DNA of 19,698 nt from Jeotgalicoccus sp052093725 (GTDB lineage Bacteria > Bacillota > Bacilli > Staphylococcales > Salinicoccaceae): contig JBQDHL010000026.1 of NCBI GenBank assembly GCA_052093725.1, positions 1-19,698 of the forward strand, written 5' to 3'. Under the pieces are notes generated by a model. That model was not told where the DNA came from. It did not search any database and worked only from the letters and a program-made list of their open reading frames with translations. Position 1 is the first letter of the stretch; every line of letters begins with the position of its first letter. The position numbers and the translations under genes were made by a program. Shown piece by piece: positions 8,253 to 14,821 of this stretch.

Positions 8253-8717
8253 ATGCAGACTTCGTATCATATGAAAGATAGTAATTTATACCAAAAAGTA
8301 ATCACACAAATCGACAGCAGTCCTGACAATATTTTCGTGTACTTGGGAACAACAGAAGGGATTCAGCAGTGGTTTCCTGAACTGTCATTCAAAGGAACGG
8401 AACGCCTGCTTTTTGATCTAGGAAATGATGAATTTGAAAATATGGAAGTTTTTCGTTACGAAAGCCCGAAGTTCATTCATTTTGAATGGGCTGAAGGTGA
8501 AGTAGAAATTTTGCTTGAAGGTGATGAAGACAAGACGCAGCTTGTGCTTAATGAACGGCTGCCTGCAGCTTTTGAAAATGCAGCACGTGATTTTTCGGGC
8601 TGGCAGTTCAAAGTGGAAAGTATTAAGAATATCGCAGAGCACGGAGAACCTGTGGAAATAGATAAACAGCATTTTGAATCTGTCCAAAAAGATATTGAAA
8701 AAAACTTAAACTTATAA
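8253..8717 (+). CDS. SRPBCC (AHSA1-like) domain protein
   Basis: A 154-residue soluble protein with the START-like ligand-binding fold of the AHSA1/SRPBCC family. Visible features are DSSPDNIFVYLGTTEGIQQWFPEL (the early helix and Trp-Phe turn), alternating strands around FIHFEWAEGEVEILLEG, and the C-terminal helix AARDFSGWQFKVESIKNIAEHG, which closes the cavity. The ligand cannot be predicted. GAGG precedes the ATG. It is the last gene of the LysE-HhH-DoxX-SRPBCC unit and runs straight into a terminator. Confidence 0.83.
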   Translation: MQTSYHMKDSNLYQKVITQIDSSPDNIFVYLGTTEGIQQWFPELSFKGTERLLFDLGNDEFENMEVFRYESPKFIHFEWAEGEVEILLEGDEDKTQLVLNERLPAAFENAARDFSGWQFKVESIKNIAEHGEPVEIDKQHFESVQKDIEKNLNL

Positions 8718-8718
8718 T

Positions 8719-8751
8719 AAAAAGGATAATGACCTCGTCATTATCCTTTTT
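8719..8751. terminator. Bidirectional rho-independent terminator
   Basis: Perfect 15-base arms (AAAAAGGATAATGAC / GTCATTATCCTTTTT) around loop CTC, with T runs on both strands. It separates the convergent SRPBCC gene (stop 8715-8717) and SMR gene (stop at 8751) and should serve both. Confidence 0.93.
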
Positions 8752-9092
8752 TACTGTACAGTTTCTTTATCTTCTTTTTTAGATATGTTCATTACTATAA
8801 CACCAAGAATAATTACGCATAATCCGAAAATATTCACCGCTGACAGATGTTCATTAAATATAAATACACCGATAAGTCCCGCACCGGCAGTACCTAATCC
8901 TGCCCACACACTGTAAGCGATACTCAGCGGAATTGTTTTAAGTGCTCCGATTAAAAATGTAAATGACATCCCGAAACAGATAAACATAATGACAGTCGGT
9001 GTAGCATTAGTGAATCCGTTCGATAAATTCAGCATTGTGGTTCCAGTGACTTCAAAAACAATTGCACCCATTAAAAATAATGCAGCTCGCAT
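8751..9092 (-). CDS. SMR-family efflux pump subunit (second of pair)
   Basis: A 113-residue protein with four hydrophobic helices. It has the SMR hallmarks: Glu14 in helix 1 (GAIVFEVTGTTML), which binds protons and cations, the central YSVWAGLGTAG motif with the conserved Trp, and the helix 4 dimerisation stretch GLCVIILGVIVMN. The charged tail KKEDKETVQ is longer than in its partner. It starts 10 bases after the partner's stop, with AGGAGG overlapping that stop. Paired SMR genes (as in EbrAB or YkkCD) usually form obligate heterodimers with opposite membrane orientation, exporting cationic drugs, guanidinium-like or polyamine-like compounds. Substrate not determined. Confidence 0.9.
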   Translation of the reverse strand: MRAALFLMGAIVFEVTGTTMLNLSNGFTNATPTVIMFICFGMSFTFLIGALKTIPLSIAYSVWAGLGTAGAGLIGVFIFNEHLSAVNIFGLCVIILGVIVMNISKKEDKETVQ

Positions 9093-9102
9093 TACAATCC
9101 TC

Positions 9103-9420
9103 CTATATTCTCATTAAAATAAGTCCGATAATTAAAATTATAATTCCAATAACAGTCGCTGGCCTGATTTCTTCTTTAAATATCGCAAAACCGATTATCG
9201 CAGTGAGCATCGTGCCCACACCGCTCCAGGCTGCATATGCAAAACTCAACGGCAGTGTTAATAGTGCCAGTGACAGCATATAGAATGCTAGCGCATAACC
9301 GGCGAGTATTCCTATAATTGCTTTTTTAGAATTATTAACTGCGGTGACTTTCATCATACTTGAACCAAAAACTTCAGATACGATTGCACCTGCTAAATAT
9401 ACAAGTCCCAAATAATTCAC
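9103..9420 (-). CDS. SMR-family efflux pump subunit (first of pair)
   Basis: A 105-residue four-helix protein with the helix 1 Glu (GAIVSEVFGSSMMKV), the YAAWSGVGTML motif and a helix 4 of GIIILIIGLILM type, thus an SMR subunit. The start is not certain. The frame opens with GTG at 9420, but AGAGGTG lies directly on it; a TTG three codons later (9411) would have that Shine-Dalgarno at proper distance and would place the key Glu at residue 13. No promoter is obvious in the 48 bases after the upstream ABC gene, and a terminator occupies that gap, so it may rely on readthrough or on a promoter within the terminator region. Confidence 0.88.
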   Translation of the reverse strand: MNYLGLVYLAGAIVSEVFGSSMMKVTAVNNSKKAIIGILAGYALAFYMLSLALLTLPLSFAYAAWSGVGTMLTAIIGFAIFKEEIRPATVIGIIILIIGLILMRI

Positions 9421-9432
9421 CTCTTAAAATTT

Positions 9433-9465
9433 AAAAACACATTCCAAAGTTCAGAATGTGTTTTT
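9433..9465 (-). terminator. Terminator of the ABC exporter operon
   Basis: Twelve-base arms AAAAACACATTC and GAATGTGTTTTT with a 9-base loop; on the minus strand it ends in TTTTT. It lies four bases after the ATPase stop and just ahead of the SMR pair. Confidence 0.85.
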
Positions 9466-9468
9466 ACT

Positions 9469-10134
9469 TTAATCCTGTTTCTCTAATATACCATCTGTCA
9501 TTTTATAAACCGCATCACAATACTCTGTTAATCGTTCATCATGAGTAACGATAATACATGTCTTCATACGCTGTTCTGTTTCTTCTTTTAAAATCTGCAT
9601 TACTTTTAATGCATTTTCTGTATCTAAAGATGCTGTTGGTTCATCTGCCAGTATAATGCTTGGATTCGTATATAATGATTTCGCAATAGCGACACGCTGT
9701 TTTTGACCGCCTGATAGCTCACTTGGCAGCTGGTTTCGTACTTTAGTTAAGGACAGCTTTTCAAATAGTTCATCCAGTTCACTATCAGCCATTACATCTT
9801 TTTTTGATTTTTTAAGGAGCTGAAACTGCTGTTTAACAGAAAGAAAAGGTACCAGGTTACTCGCCTGTAAGATAAATCCAATTTCATTCAACCTCAAGTT
9901 AGAGAGTTCTTTACTCTTCATGCCTGAAATACTCTTACCATTAATTTGAACGTCGCCTTCTGTCGGCGTTTGAAGCGCACCTGCAATTGTTAAAAAAGTA
10001 CTCTTTCCTGAACCTGAGGGTCCGATAATTGCAATGCACTCACCTTTATTAAAGATAATCGATGTATTCTTGACCGCTTCTATCGTCTGGTCTCCATCTT
10101 TGAATGATTTTATAACATTTTCAAATTTAAGCAA
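9469..10134 (-). CDS. ABC exporter ATPase, MacB/HrtA type
   Basis: A 221-residue ATPase with Walker A GPSGSGKS (38-45), Q-loop Gln90 (ILQASNLVPFLS), signature LSGGQKQR (140-147), Walker B IILADEP (D164, E165) and switch His198 (VTHDE). Size and the LADEPTASLD run place it with ATPases that pair with FtsX-like permeases (MacB, LolD, HrtA). The start is a TTG at 10134, supported by GGAGGAG six bases upstream; no ATG fits. It follows the permease gene by 12 bases. HrtAB in Staphylococcus aureus exports haem and has the same sizes and gene pair, but I see no HssR-type direct repeat here, so the substrate is open. Confidence 0.9.
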   Translation of the reverse strand: MLKFENVIKSFKDGDQTIEAVKNTSIIFNKGECIAIIGPSGSGKSTFLTIAGALQTPTEGDVQINGKSISGMKSKELSNLRLNEIGFILQASNLVPFLSVKQQFQLLKKSKKDVMADSELDELFEKLSLTKVRNQLPSELSGGQKQRVAIAKSLYTNPSIILADEPTASLDTENALKVMQILKEETEQRMKTCIIVTHDERLTEYCDAVYKMTDGILEKQD

Positions 10135-10146
10135 TATTTTCTCCTC

Positions 10147-11196
10147 CTATCCAATCGCTTTTAACGGATCGACTTTCCGCACGCTGATAACTGAGAATAA
10201 ACTTCCGAGCATCGCTACTGCAATAAGTACAACCATATAAATAATCATCGTTAAGTAATTAAACTCAATCGGTACAGCGGGAGGCAGGAACAGCCCCGTC
10301 AGGAATGTTAAGCCCAAGCCGATTACAGTACCTATCACTGCAATAATAAATGTTTGTGCAAGTACTGTTCTTGCAAGATAGCCATTTGAAAAACCTTGTG
10401 CTTTTAGCACACCAAACAGACTTGTTTTTTGCAGTGTCAGGACGTAAAGAAATATACCGATTACTGCTGCTGAAATAACAAACAGGAATATAATCATAAA
10501 GTTCAGCGTTAATTTTTGAGCAGTATAGCCTGGAAGACCTTCTATAAATTCTTCCATCTCTAGAGCTTCCAGTTCATCATTAATTTCAATGTTTTGCCAG
10601 TTTGAATCACGAACAACCAAAGCATTAATAATATCTTCACTCAGCATTGGGTTCAGTTTTTCTATCGTTTTATTATCCGTAAATAATATGGATGATGCAC
10701 TATATTTAGAACTCTCGGTAAAGCCTGTCAGAGTAAGTACTTCATCGCTGTTTGATAATGTCAGCTCATCACCAACTTCAAATCCCGTCTCTTTTAATGA
10801 ATAGTCTGCCACGACTTCATTTTCTTTTTCAGCTTGTTCACCCTCTCTTAGTTCCGGCAGGAGGAATGAATCTTCTTCTATTCCGAAAACAAAAGCATTC
10901 TCTTCAATATCGCCGTTTGATGCAATAACTGAATGCTGTTTCAATGTTGCCTGTTCCTCAAATAGACCTTCGACATCATCTTCAACTATCATAGACTGCT
11001 GAATTGTCTGGTTTGCTTCATCATTTAAAATGATTGCATCTGCTTCCCATTGATCGACAGCTTCTCTGTTCAGATCCATCAAACCGCTTGCCAGTCCGGA
11101 TAACAGAAACAACAGGTAGCTGATCATCACAAGTACTCCGATAATTAAACTGAACTTCAGCTTATTTCTTATCATTTCATTCCATGCTAAAAACAT
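10147..11196 (-). CDS. FtsX-like ABC exporter permease, MacB/HrtB type
   Basis: A 349-residue permease with the MacB-type layout: helix 1 at about 15-37, a large, very acidic extracytoplasmic domain (about 38-225), then three helices near 228-252, 278-305 and 313-337, ending VRKVDPLKAIG, the classic FtsX-family C-terminus. Such transporters move substrates from the membrane or outer face by mechanotransmission. ATG 11196 is preceded by GGGGG. It is first of a two-gene operon with the ATPase, divergent from an XRE regulator with which it shares a promoter region. Possible cargo includes haem, peptides or antibiotics. Confidence 0.88.
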   Translation of the reverse strand: MFLAWNEMIRNKLKFSLIIGVLVMISYLLFLLSGLASGLMDLNREAVDQWEADAIILNDEANQTIQQSMIVEDDVEGLFEEQATLKQHSVIASNGDIEENAFVFGIEEDSFLLPELREGEQAEKENEVVADYSLKETGFEVGDELTLSNSDEVLTLTGFTESSKYSASSILFTDNKTIEKLNPMLSEDIINALVVRDSNWQNIEINDELEALEMEEFIEGLPGYTAQKLTLNFMIIFLFVISAAVIGIFLYVLTLQKTSLFGVLKAQGFSNGYLARTVLAQTFIIAVIGTVIGLGLTFLTGLFLPPAVPIEFNYLTMIIYMVVLIAVAMLGSLFSVISVRKVDPLKAIG

Positions 11197-11285
11197 TATA
11201 TTATTCCCCCTTGGTCAACGACTTCATTTAAATTCATATCTTACTCATTATAATCTTTCTGCCAGTCTTCTGGATGCTTTAAATT

Positions 11286-11301
11286 TAACAATATATTGTT
11301 A
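11286..11301. promoter_or_regulatory. 16-base perfect palindrome in the exporter leader
   Basis: TAACAATA followed by TATTGTTA, perfectly symmetric, 10-25 bases downstream of the predicted transcription start of the exporter operon. A repressor bound here would block that operon only. Its binding protein is unknown; the XRE protein is a candidate. Confidence 0.5.
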
Positions 11302-11305
11302 TTTT

Positions 11306-11354
11306 TTGACTAATATACTTATATTAATGACAAATATAATTGTCAAAAAGACAA
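11306..11354. promoter_or_regulatory. Cluster of TTGTC/GACAA half sites between divergent genes
   Basis: Four half sites lie in 49 bases: TTGAC (11306-11310), GACAA (11329-11333), TTGTC (11340-11344) and GACAA (11350-11354). The last two form TTGTC-5-GACAA, the middle two GACAA-6-TTGTC. TAATATA/TATATTA (11311-11326) adds a further inverted repeat. The half sites overlap the -35 boxes of both divergent promoters, so some of this resemblance is the -35 motif itself, but the spacing suggests an operator for the XRE regulator. Confidence 0.5.
11318..11346 (-). promoter_or_regulatory. Promoter of the MacB/HrtB-type operon
   Basis: Minus strand: perfect -35 TTGACA (11346-11341), 17-base spacer, -10 TATAAG (11323-11318). 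This gives a leader of about 115 bases before the permease start. Its -35 overlaps that of the divergent XRE promoter. Confidence 0.72.
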
Positions 11355-11368
11355 GTAAATGTTACAAT
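11340..11368 (+). promoter_or_regulatory. Promoter of the XRE-DUF3169 operon
   Basis: -35 TTGTCA (11340-11345), 17-base spacer, -10 TACAAT (11363-11368) preceded by TGT, an extended -10. It lies about 48 bases before the XRE start. Confidence 0.75.
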
Positions 11369-11415
11369 GTAAATATAGAAAATATATGTATCTAAAAAGA
11401 AGTGAAGGTGAAGCT

Positions 11416-11619
11416 ATGAAAACAAGATTGCGTGAACTGCGCGCAAGAGACAGTTTAAACCAGACCGAACTCGCAAAGCTGGCTAAAGTATCACGGCAGA
11501 CCATCAGCTTAATTGAACGCGAAGAGTATATTCCATCACTGTTAATTGCAAAACGAATGGCTAAGATATTTAACGAACCAATCGAGAATATTTTTATATT
11601 CGATGAGGAGGAGTTATAA
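11416..11619 (+). CDS. XRE-family transcriptional regulator
   Basis: A 67-residue protein that is almost entirely one Cro/C1-type helix-turn-helix (residues about 4-58): LNQTELAKLAKVSRQTISLIEREEYIPSLLIAKRMAKIF. The QTELAKLAKVSRQTIS helices are the DNA-reading pair, followed by the PSL...A..MAKIF helices. It has no sensor domain. ATG 11416 is chosen, with AAGGTG at 11405-11410; the frame opens upstream at 11359 but without a ribosome site and inside the promoter. Its stop abuts the next ATG. Such minimal XRE proteins beside a DUF3169 membrane protein are common in Firmicutes; the membrane partner may modulate it. It likely controls its own operon and the divergent exporter. Confidence 0.9.
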   Translation: MKTRLRELRARDSLNQTELAKLAKVSRQTISLIEREEYIPSLLIAKRMAKIFNEPIENIFIFDEEEL

Positions 11620-12312
11620 ATGAAATTCACATTGAAAATGCTGCTGTATGCAGTAATCGGATTTGCTGTCGGTTATCTGACACTGGAGCTGCTATACGGG
11701 CGAAATACAGATGATACTTTAGAGGTTATTTACTACTGGCTGAGTATCTTAATGATTGTTCTCGCTGCTCTCTTGCTCACTTATGCATTTATACGCCGCA
11801 GAAAACTGCTTAAATTAACCAAAGATGAAAACCGCGTCATGAATGACGATGACTTTGATGTATACAGCTACAACTCATTTAATGTCATTACGGTAGCAAC
11901 TGCTGTACCGTTAGTACTATCGCTAATTGCACTGGCTATTCAAACGCTGGCTGCAGAAAACCCATGGCTGGTAATAGTAACAATTATTTTACTTTTAGTT
12001 TCAACGATTATGAACTTGTTAGCCTCAGCACTGGCAAATATTATTTATCCCGAGAAAAACTTACCTGAAGTCGGAGATAAAAAATACAGTTCGAAACTGC
12101 TGGCAGCTTCGGATGAAGGCGAACTGTTCATTATGGCAAAAGCATTGTACAGCTCCTGGTCACTATTATCTATGTTGTTATTTTTCGCGATGATTCTGAT
12201 GATCTTCTATTCATTTGTAACAGAGGAATCACAAATTTTCAGTATTACCATCGTTGGTCTTATAATGATTGTAAGTCAGCTTAAATACTCATATGAAATT
12301 AGAGAGAAATAA
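11620..12312 (+). CDS. DUF3169 family membrane protein
   Basis: A 230-residue membrane protein with about six hydrophobic segments: 7-25, 37-58, 92-110, 117-142, 175-197 and 206-222. A polar stretch (RRRKLLKLTKDENRVMNDDDFDV) follows the second. Overall pattern and partner gene fit DUF3169. GAGGAGGAG precedes the ATG, which abuts the stop of the XRE gene, so the two are translationally coupled. It may act as a membrane sensor or anti-regulator for the XRE protein. This is inference from context only. Confidence 0.8.
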   Translation: MKFTLKMLLYAVIGFAVGYLTLELLYGRNTDDTLEVIYYWLSILMIVLAALLLTYAFIRRRKLLKLTKDENRVMNDDDFDVYSYNSFNVITVATAVPLVLSLIALAIQTLAAENPWLVIVTIILLLVSTIMNLLASALANIIYPEKNLPEVGDKKYSSKLLAASDEGELFIMAKALYSSWSLLSMLLFFAMILMIFYSFVTEESQIFSITIVGLIMIVSQLKYSYEIREK

Positions 12313-12324
12313 GGATGATAATTT

Positions 12325-12483
12325 ATGAGATGCGGTACGAAAAGATTTGAAGTAACTGTCGAAAAAGATAATAGAATTGCGACACAGGAAATCTGTGCCC
12401 GTAATCAAATTGACGCAAGAAAAATATGCCGACGTATGTTCGGCGAAGACGAAGTTGTCATCTCAGTTAGAAGAAAAAAGTAA
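12325..12483 (+). CDS. Small conserved-looking protein, 52 residues
   Basis: A short frame starting ATG 12325, 12 bases after the DUF3169 stop. The product begins MRCGTKRFEVTVEK, continues through EICARNQIDARKICRRM and ends VVISVRRKK. It contains three cysteines (residues 3, 24, 35), is strongly basic at the C-terminus, and reads as strand-helix-strand. AAGGAT lies about ten bases upstream, a weak site. Codon use looks like its neighbours and the frame ends shortly before a terminator, which supports a real gene. I do not recognise a family. Confidence 0.65.
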   Translation: MRCGTKRFEVTVEKDNRIATQEICARNQIDARKICRRMFGEDEVVISVRRKK

Positions 12484-12509
12484 TGTGACTGAAGATAAAG
12501 ATTTATAAG

Positions 12510-12548
12510 CCGCTTGAAATCTCTTTAGATGAGGTTTTGAGCGGTTTT
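12510..12548 (+). terminator. Terminator of the XRE-DUF3169-small protein unit
   Basis: A continuous 14-pair stem (12510-12523 with 12531-12544, including a few G-U pairs) with loop TTTAGAT, its base being CCGCT/AGCGG, followed by TTTTGTTGTT. Good plus-strand terminator. Confidence 0.8.
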
Positions 12549-12563
12549 GTTGTTGTATTATTA

Positions 12564-12640
12564 GTTGGGAGTACTATAAATAGAACTCATCGAGTTCCCA
12601 ACCGCTGCGGAGTTCTTTGATACAAGCTCATCGAATTCCT
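12564..12640. repeat. Two tandem related hairpin units in an intergenic region
   Basis: Unit 1 (about 12567-12602) and unit 2 (about 12608-12643) align without gaps and agree at about 23 of 36 positions, sharing GGAGT near the start and CTCATCGA-TTCC near the end. In unit 1 GTTGGGA pairs with TCCCAAC, with GAACTC/GAGTTC inside; in unit 2 GGAGTTC pairs with GAATTCC. They resemble the hairpin-rich dispersed intergenic repeats of staphylococci in style. No coding sense. Confidence 0.5.
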
Positions 12641-12644
12641 ACAG

Positions 12645-12678
12645 CAAAAAAGCGAAGAACTGAACAGTTCTTCACTTT
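12645..12678 (-). terminator. Histidine operon terminator
   Basis: Stem GAAGAACTG/CAGTTCTTC with a two-base loop, extended outward past one mismatch, followed on the minus strand by TTTTTT (12650-12645). It starts 16 bases after the hisIE stop. Confidence 0.88.
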
Positions 12679-12693
12679 ACTATTTATATTAGC

Positions 12694-13317
12694 CTACCAC
12701 TTTTGAATATCATCACGAATACTGTATTCCTGTTTTTCACCATGCCGCTCTTCGAGTTTATTCTCAACATCTTTCAGGGAGACGCCTTCGTTATTCAGCA
12801 TGACCAGCAGATGATATAAAAGGTCACTCGTCTCATCGACAAGTTCTTCCTTATCTTTATTTTTCGCTGCGATAATCACTTCTGTCATTTCTTCGCCGCA
12901 TTTTTTCAATATTTTATCTGCGCCTTTATCGATTAAGTATTTAGTGTATGAGCCTTCTTCGGGGTTCTTAATTTTCTCTTGTACTGTACGTTCCAGCGTC
13001 TGCAGGCTGAAATAGTCATCACTAAAGCAACTGCGTGTTCCTGTATGACATGTTGGGCCATGCGGCACAACTTCAATCAGCAGTGCGTCCTGATCGCAGT
13101 CAAGTTTCATTGAAACGACTTCCTGGATGTTACCGCTCGATTCGCCTTTTTTCCATAAGCGTTCTTTTGAACGAGAGTAGAACCAGACTACTTTTTCAGT
13201 CTTCGTTTTCTCAAATGCTTCTTCGTTCATAAAGCCGTTCATCAATACTTGCTTTGTTGCTGTATCTTGCAATATTACTGATAATAAACCGTTATTTTTA
13301 CTAAAATCCGGATTCAT
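12694..13317 (-). CDS. hisI: Bifunctional phosphoribosyl-AMP cyclohydrolase / phosphoribosyl-ATP pyrophosphatase
   Basis: HisIE, 207 residues, performs steps 2 and 3 of histidine synthesis: pyrophosphate removal from PR-ATP, then ring opening of PR-AMP. The HisI half (1 to about 103) shows LWKKGESSGN (54-63), the metal site DCDQD (73-77) and HGPTCHTGTRSCF with Cys90 and Cys97. The HisE half (from about 105) shows the EGSYTKYLIDKGADKILKKCGEEMTEV block with Glu142/Glu143 and DETSDLLYHLLVML. Length is normal for the fusion. Its ATG overlaps the hisF stop (TAATG). It is the last gene of the operon and is followed by the terminator. Confidence 0.97.
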   Translation of the reverse strand: MNPDFSKNNGLLSVILQDTATKQVLMNGFMNEEAFEKTKTEKVVWFYSRSKERLWKKGESSGNIQEVVSMKLDCDQDALLIEVVPHGPTCHTGTRSCFSDDYFSLQTLERTVQEKIKNPEEGSYTKYLIDKGADKILKKCGEEMTEVIIAAKNKDKEELVDETSDLLYHLLVMLNNEGVSLKDVENKLEERHGEKQEYSIRDDIQKW

Positions 13318-14078
13318 TATAAACGCACCTCAATTCCATTGTCAGCAAGTGCCTGTTTTAACTCGCCGATTTTAACTTCTTCTCTGTGGAAAATTGATGC
13401 TGCAAGTCCTGCAGATACTTTCGTTCTGCCGAACAGATCTTTAAAGTGACCGATACTGCCGGCACCGCCGCTCGCAATCACCGGAATGCTGACAGTGTCT
13501 GCTGCCTGTTCAAGGAACTCAAGGTCGAAACCGCTTTTTACACCATCGTGATCCATACTCGTAATCAGCAGTGACCCGGCTCCAAGTTTTTCACATTCAA
13601 CAATCCACTCTGCAGCTTTTACATCTGCACGCTTCGTGCCGCCGTGCGTATAGACATAATAGTTTTCAAGGTCATTGCTGAATTTAACATCGACAGCAAT
13701 AACGATACTTTCACTGCCGAATTCCTTCACTGCTTCACGGATGAATTCCGGGTTAGATAATGCTGCAGAGTTAATGCTGACTTTATCAGCGCCTGCTTCA
13801 AGCAGCTGTTTAATATCATCCGTTGTTTTTATTCCGCCGCCGATTGTCAGGGGGATTGATAATACACTCGCTGTTTCACGAATAGCATCGAGCATCAGTC
13901 CATGACCTTCCTGTGTTTTCGATATATCCAGGAAGACTAGTTCATCGGCACCTTCATCGTTGTATCTTTTTGCCAATTCAGCCGGCTTGCCGATATGCTG
14001 CAGGTCCACGAAGTTAACACCTTTAACCACCGCACCGTCTTTAACATCGAGACATGGTATTATTTTTTTCTCTGTCAT
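13317..14078 (-). CDS. hisF: Imidazole glycerol phosphate synthase subunit HisF (cyclase), altered gate
   Basis: A 253-residue (beta/alpha)8 barrel joining ammonia and PRFAR to make IGP and AICAR. Catalytic Asp11 (CLDVKDG) and Asp130 (IAVD) are present, as are Lys19, Asp178 (MDHDG) and the phosphate loops GGGI and ASGGAG. In Thermotoga HisF the tunnel gate under HisH is Arg5, Glu46, Lys99 and Glu167. Here Glu46 and Lys99 remain, but position 5 is Lys (TEKKIIP) and the Glu167 equivalent is Ser169 (LGAGSLLITS instead of GAGE). No hisH lies in the operon. The protein may use free ammonia or an unusual glutaminase partner. ATG overlaps the hisA stop by four bases. Confidence 0.97.
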   Translation of the reverse strand: MTEKKIIPCLDVKDGAVVKGVNFVDLQHIGKPAELAKRYNDEGADELVFLDISKTQEGHGLMLDAIRETASVLSIPLTIGGGIKTTDDIKQLLEAGADKVSINSAALSNPEFIREAVKEFGSESIVIAVDVKFSNDLENYYVYTHGGTKRADVKAAEWIVECEKLGAGSLLITSMDHDGVKSGFDLEFLEQAADTVSIPVIASGGAGSIGHFKDLFGRTKVSAGLAASIFHREEVKIGELKQALADNGIEVRL

Positions 14079-14776
14079 TTAATCCCCTCCCAAAACTCTT
14101 CAGTGTGGCTTGCTTTCCCAACTATTGCTTCTGTTATTCCTAAACTGTAAAGCTCATCGAGATCAGTTTTATTTCTTACACCGCCGCTTGCTACTACTTT
14201 ATGACGGGTCATGTTATTAATACGTGCCGTATTTTCAAAGTTCGGTCCGAGCCCCATACCGTCTTTATTTATATCCGTATATATAACACCCGCGAGTTCC
14301 AAAGTTTCGATTTCAGCTAAGTATTCATCTATTTTAACGCCGCTGTTCTCTGTCCAGCCGTTAATATAAATATCATTTTCTTTTGCATCCACACCCACGA
14401 ATATTTTCCCGGGAAATTTTTTGACAGCTTCAGTCAGCCACGGCACATCGACAATTGCGCGAGTACCGAGGATAAAATATTCAACGCCCATTTCATGGTA
14501 TTGCTCAATAGTTTCCAGGGTACGCAGTCCCCCGCCTATTTCAAGAGGAAGTGAGGACAGCTCGGAAAGCTTTCTTACTAAATTAGATTCCAATGCTTCC
14601 TGTTTCAATGCGCCTATCAAATCCACGACATGAATTCTCGTTACTGATTTAAATCCCGCATAAAATTCCAGTGCTTCTTCAGGCGTTCTTTTCATCTGTG
14701 ATTTCTTCTCGTAATCCCCTTGTGACAAACGGACATTCTGACCGTCAATTAAATCTATCGCCGGAATAATATTCAT
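14075..14776 (-). CDS. hisA: ProFAR isomerase
   Basis: HisA, 233 residues, converts ProFAR to PRFAR (step 4) by an Amadori rearrangement. It is a half-barrel duplication related to HisF: Asp8 (PAIDLIDG) is the general base, Asp130 (VGVDAKE) the acid, with phosphate loops GGGLR (81-85) and ASGGVR (196-201). Length is slightly short of the usual 240-245. GGGAG precedes the ATG. The 45-base gap to hisB, where hisH sits in staphylococcal his operons, contains no remnant that I can recognise. The stop overlaps the hisF start (ATGA). Confidence 0.96.
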   Translation of the reverse strand: MNIIPAIDLIDGQNVRLSQGDYEKKSQMKRTPEEALEFYAGFKSVTRIHVVDLIGALKQEALESNLVRKLSELSSLPLEIGGGLRTLETIEQYHEMGVEYFILGTRAIVDVPWLTEAVKKFPGKIFVGVDAKENDIYINGWTENSGVKIDEYLAEIETLELAGVIYTDINKDGMGLGPNFENTARINNMTRHKVVASGGVRNKTDLDELYSLGITEAIVGKASHTEEFWEGIK

Positions 14777-14821
14777 GTTAAAACTCCCTTTTCCTGTGCT
14801 GTTTTTCTGTATATTACGACT

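Noticed and set aside
9469..11196. Naming the exporter hrtAB outright
   Set aside because: Sizes and layout fit, but the HssR-type direct repeat is absent and many MacB-like pairs share this design, so the haem role is not supported by sequence alone.
14777..14821. Possible hisH remnant between hisB and hisA
   Set aside because: The 45 bases, read in all minus-strand frames, show no DYGxGN or other HisH motif; it reads as a plain spacer with a ribosome site.
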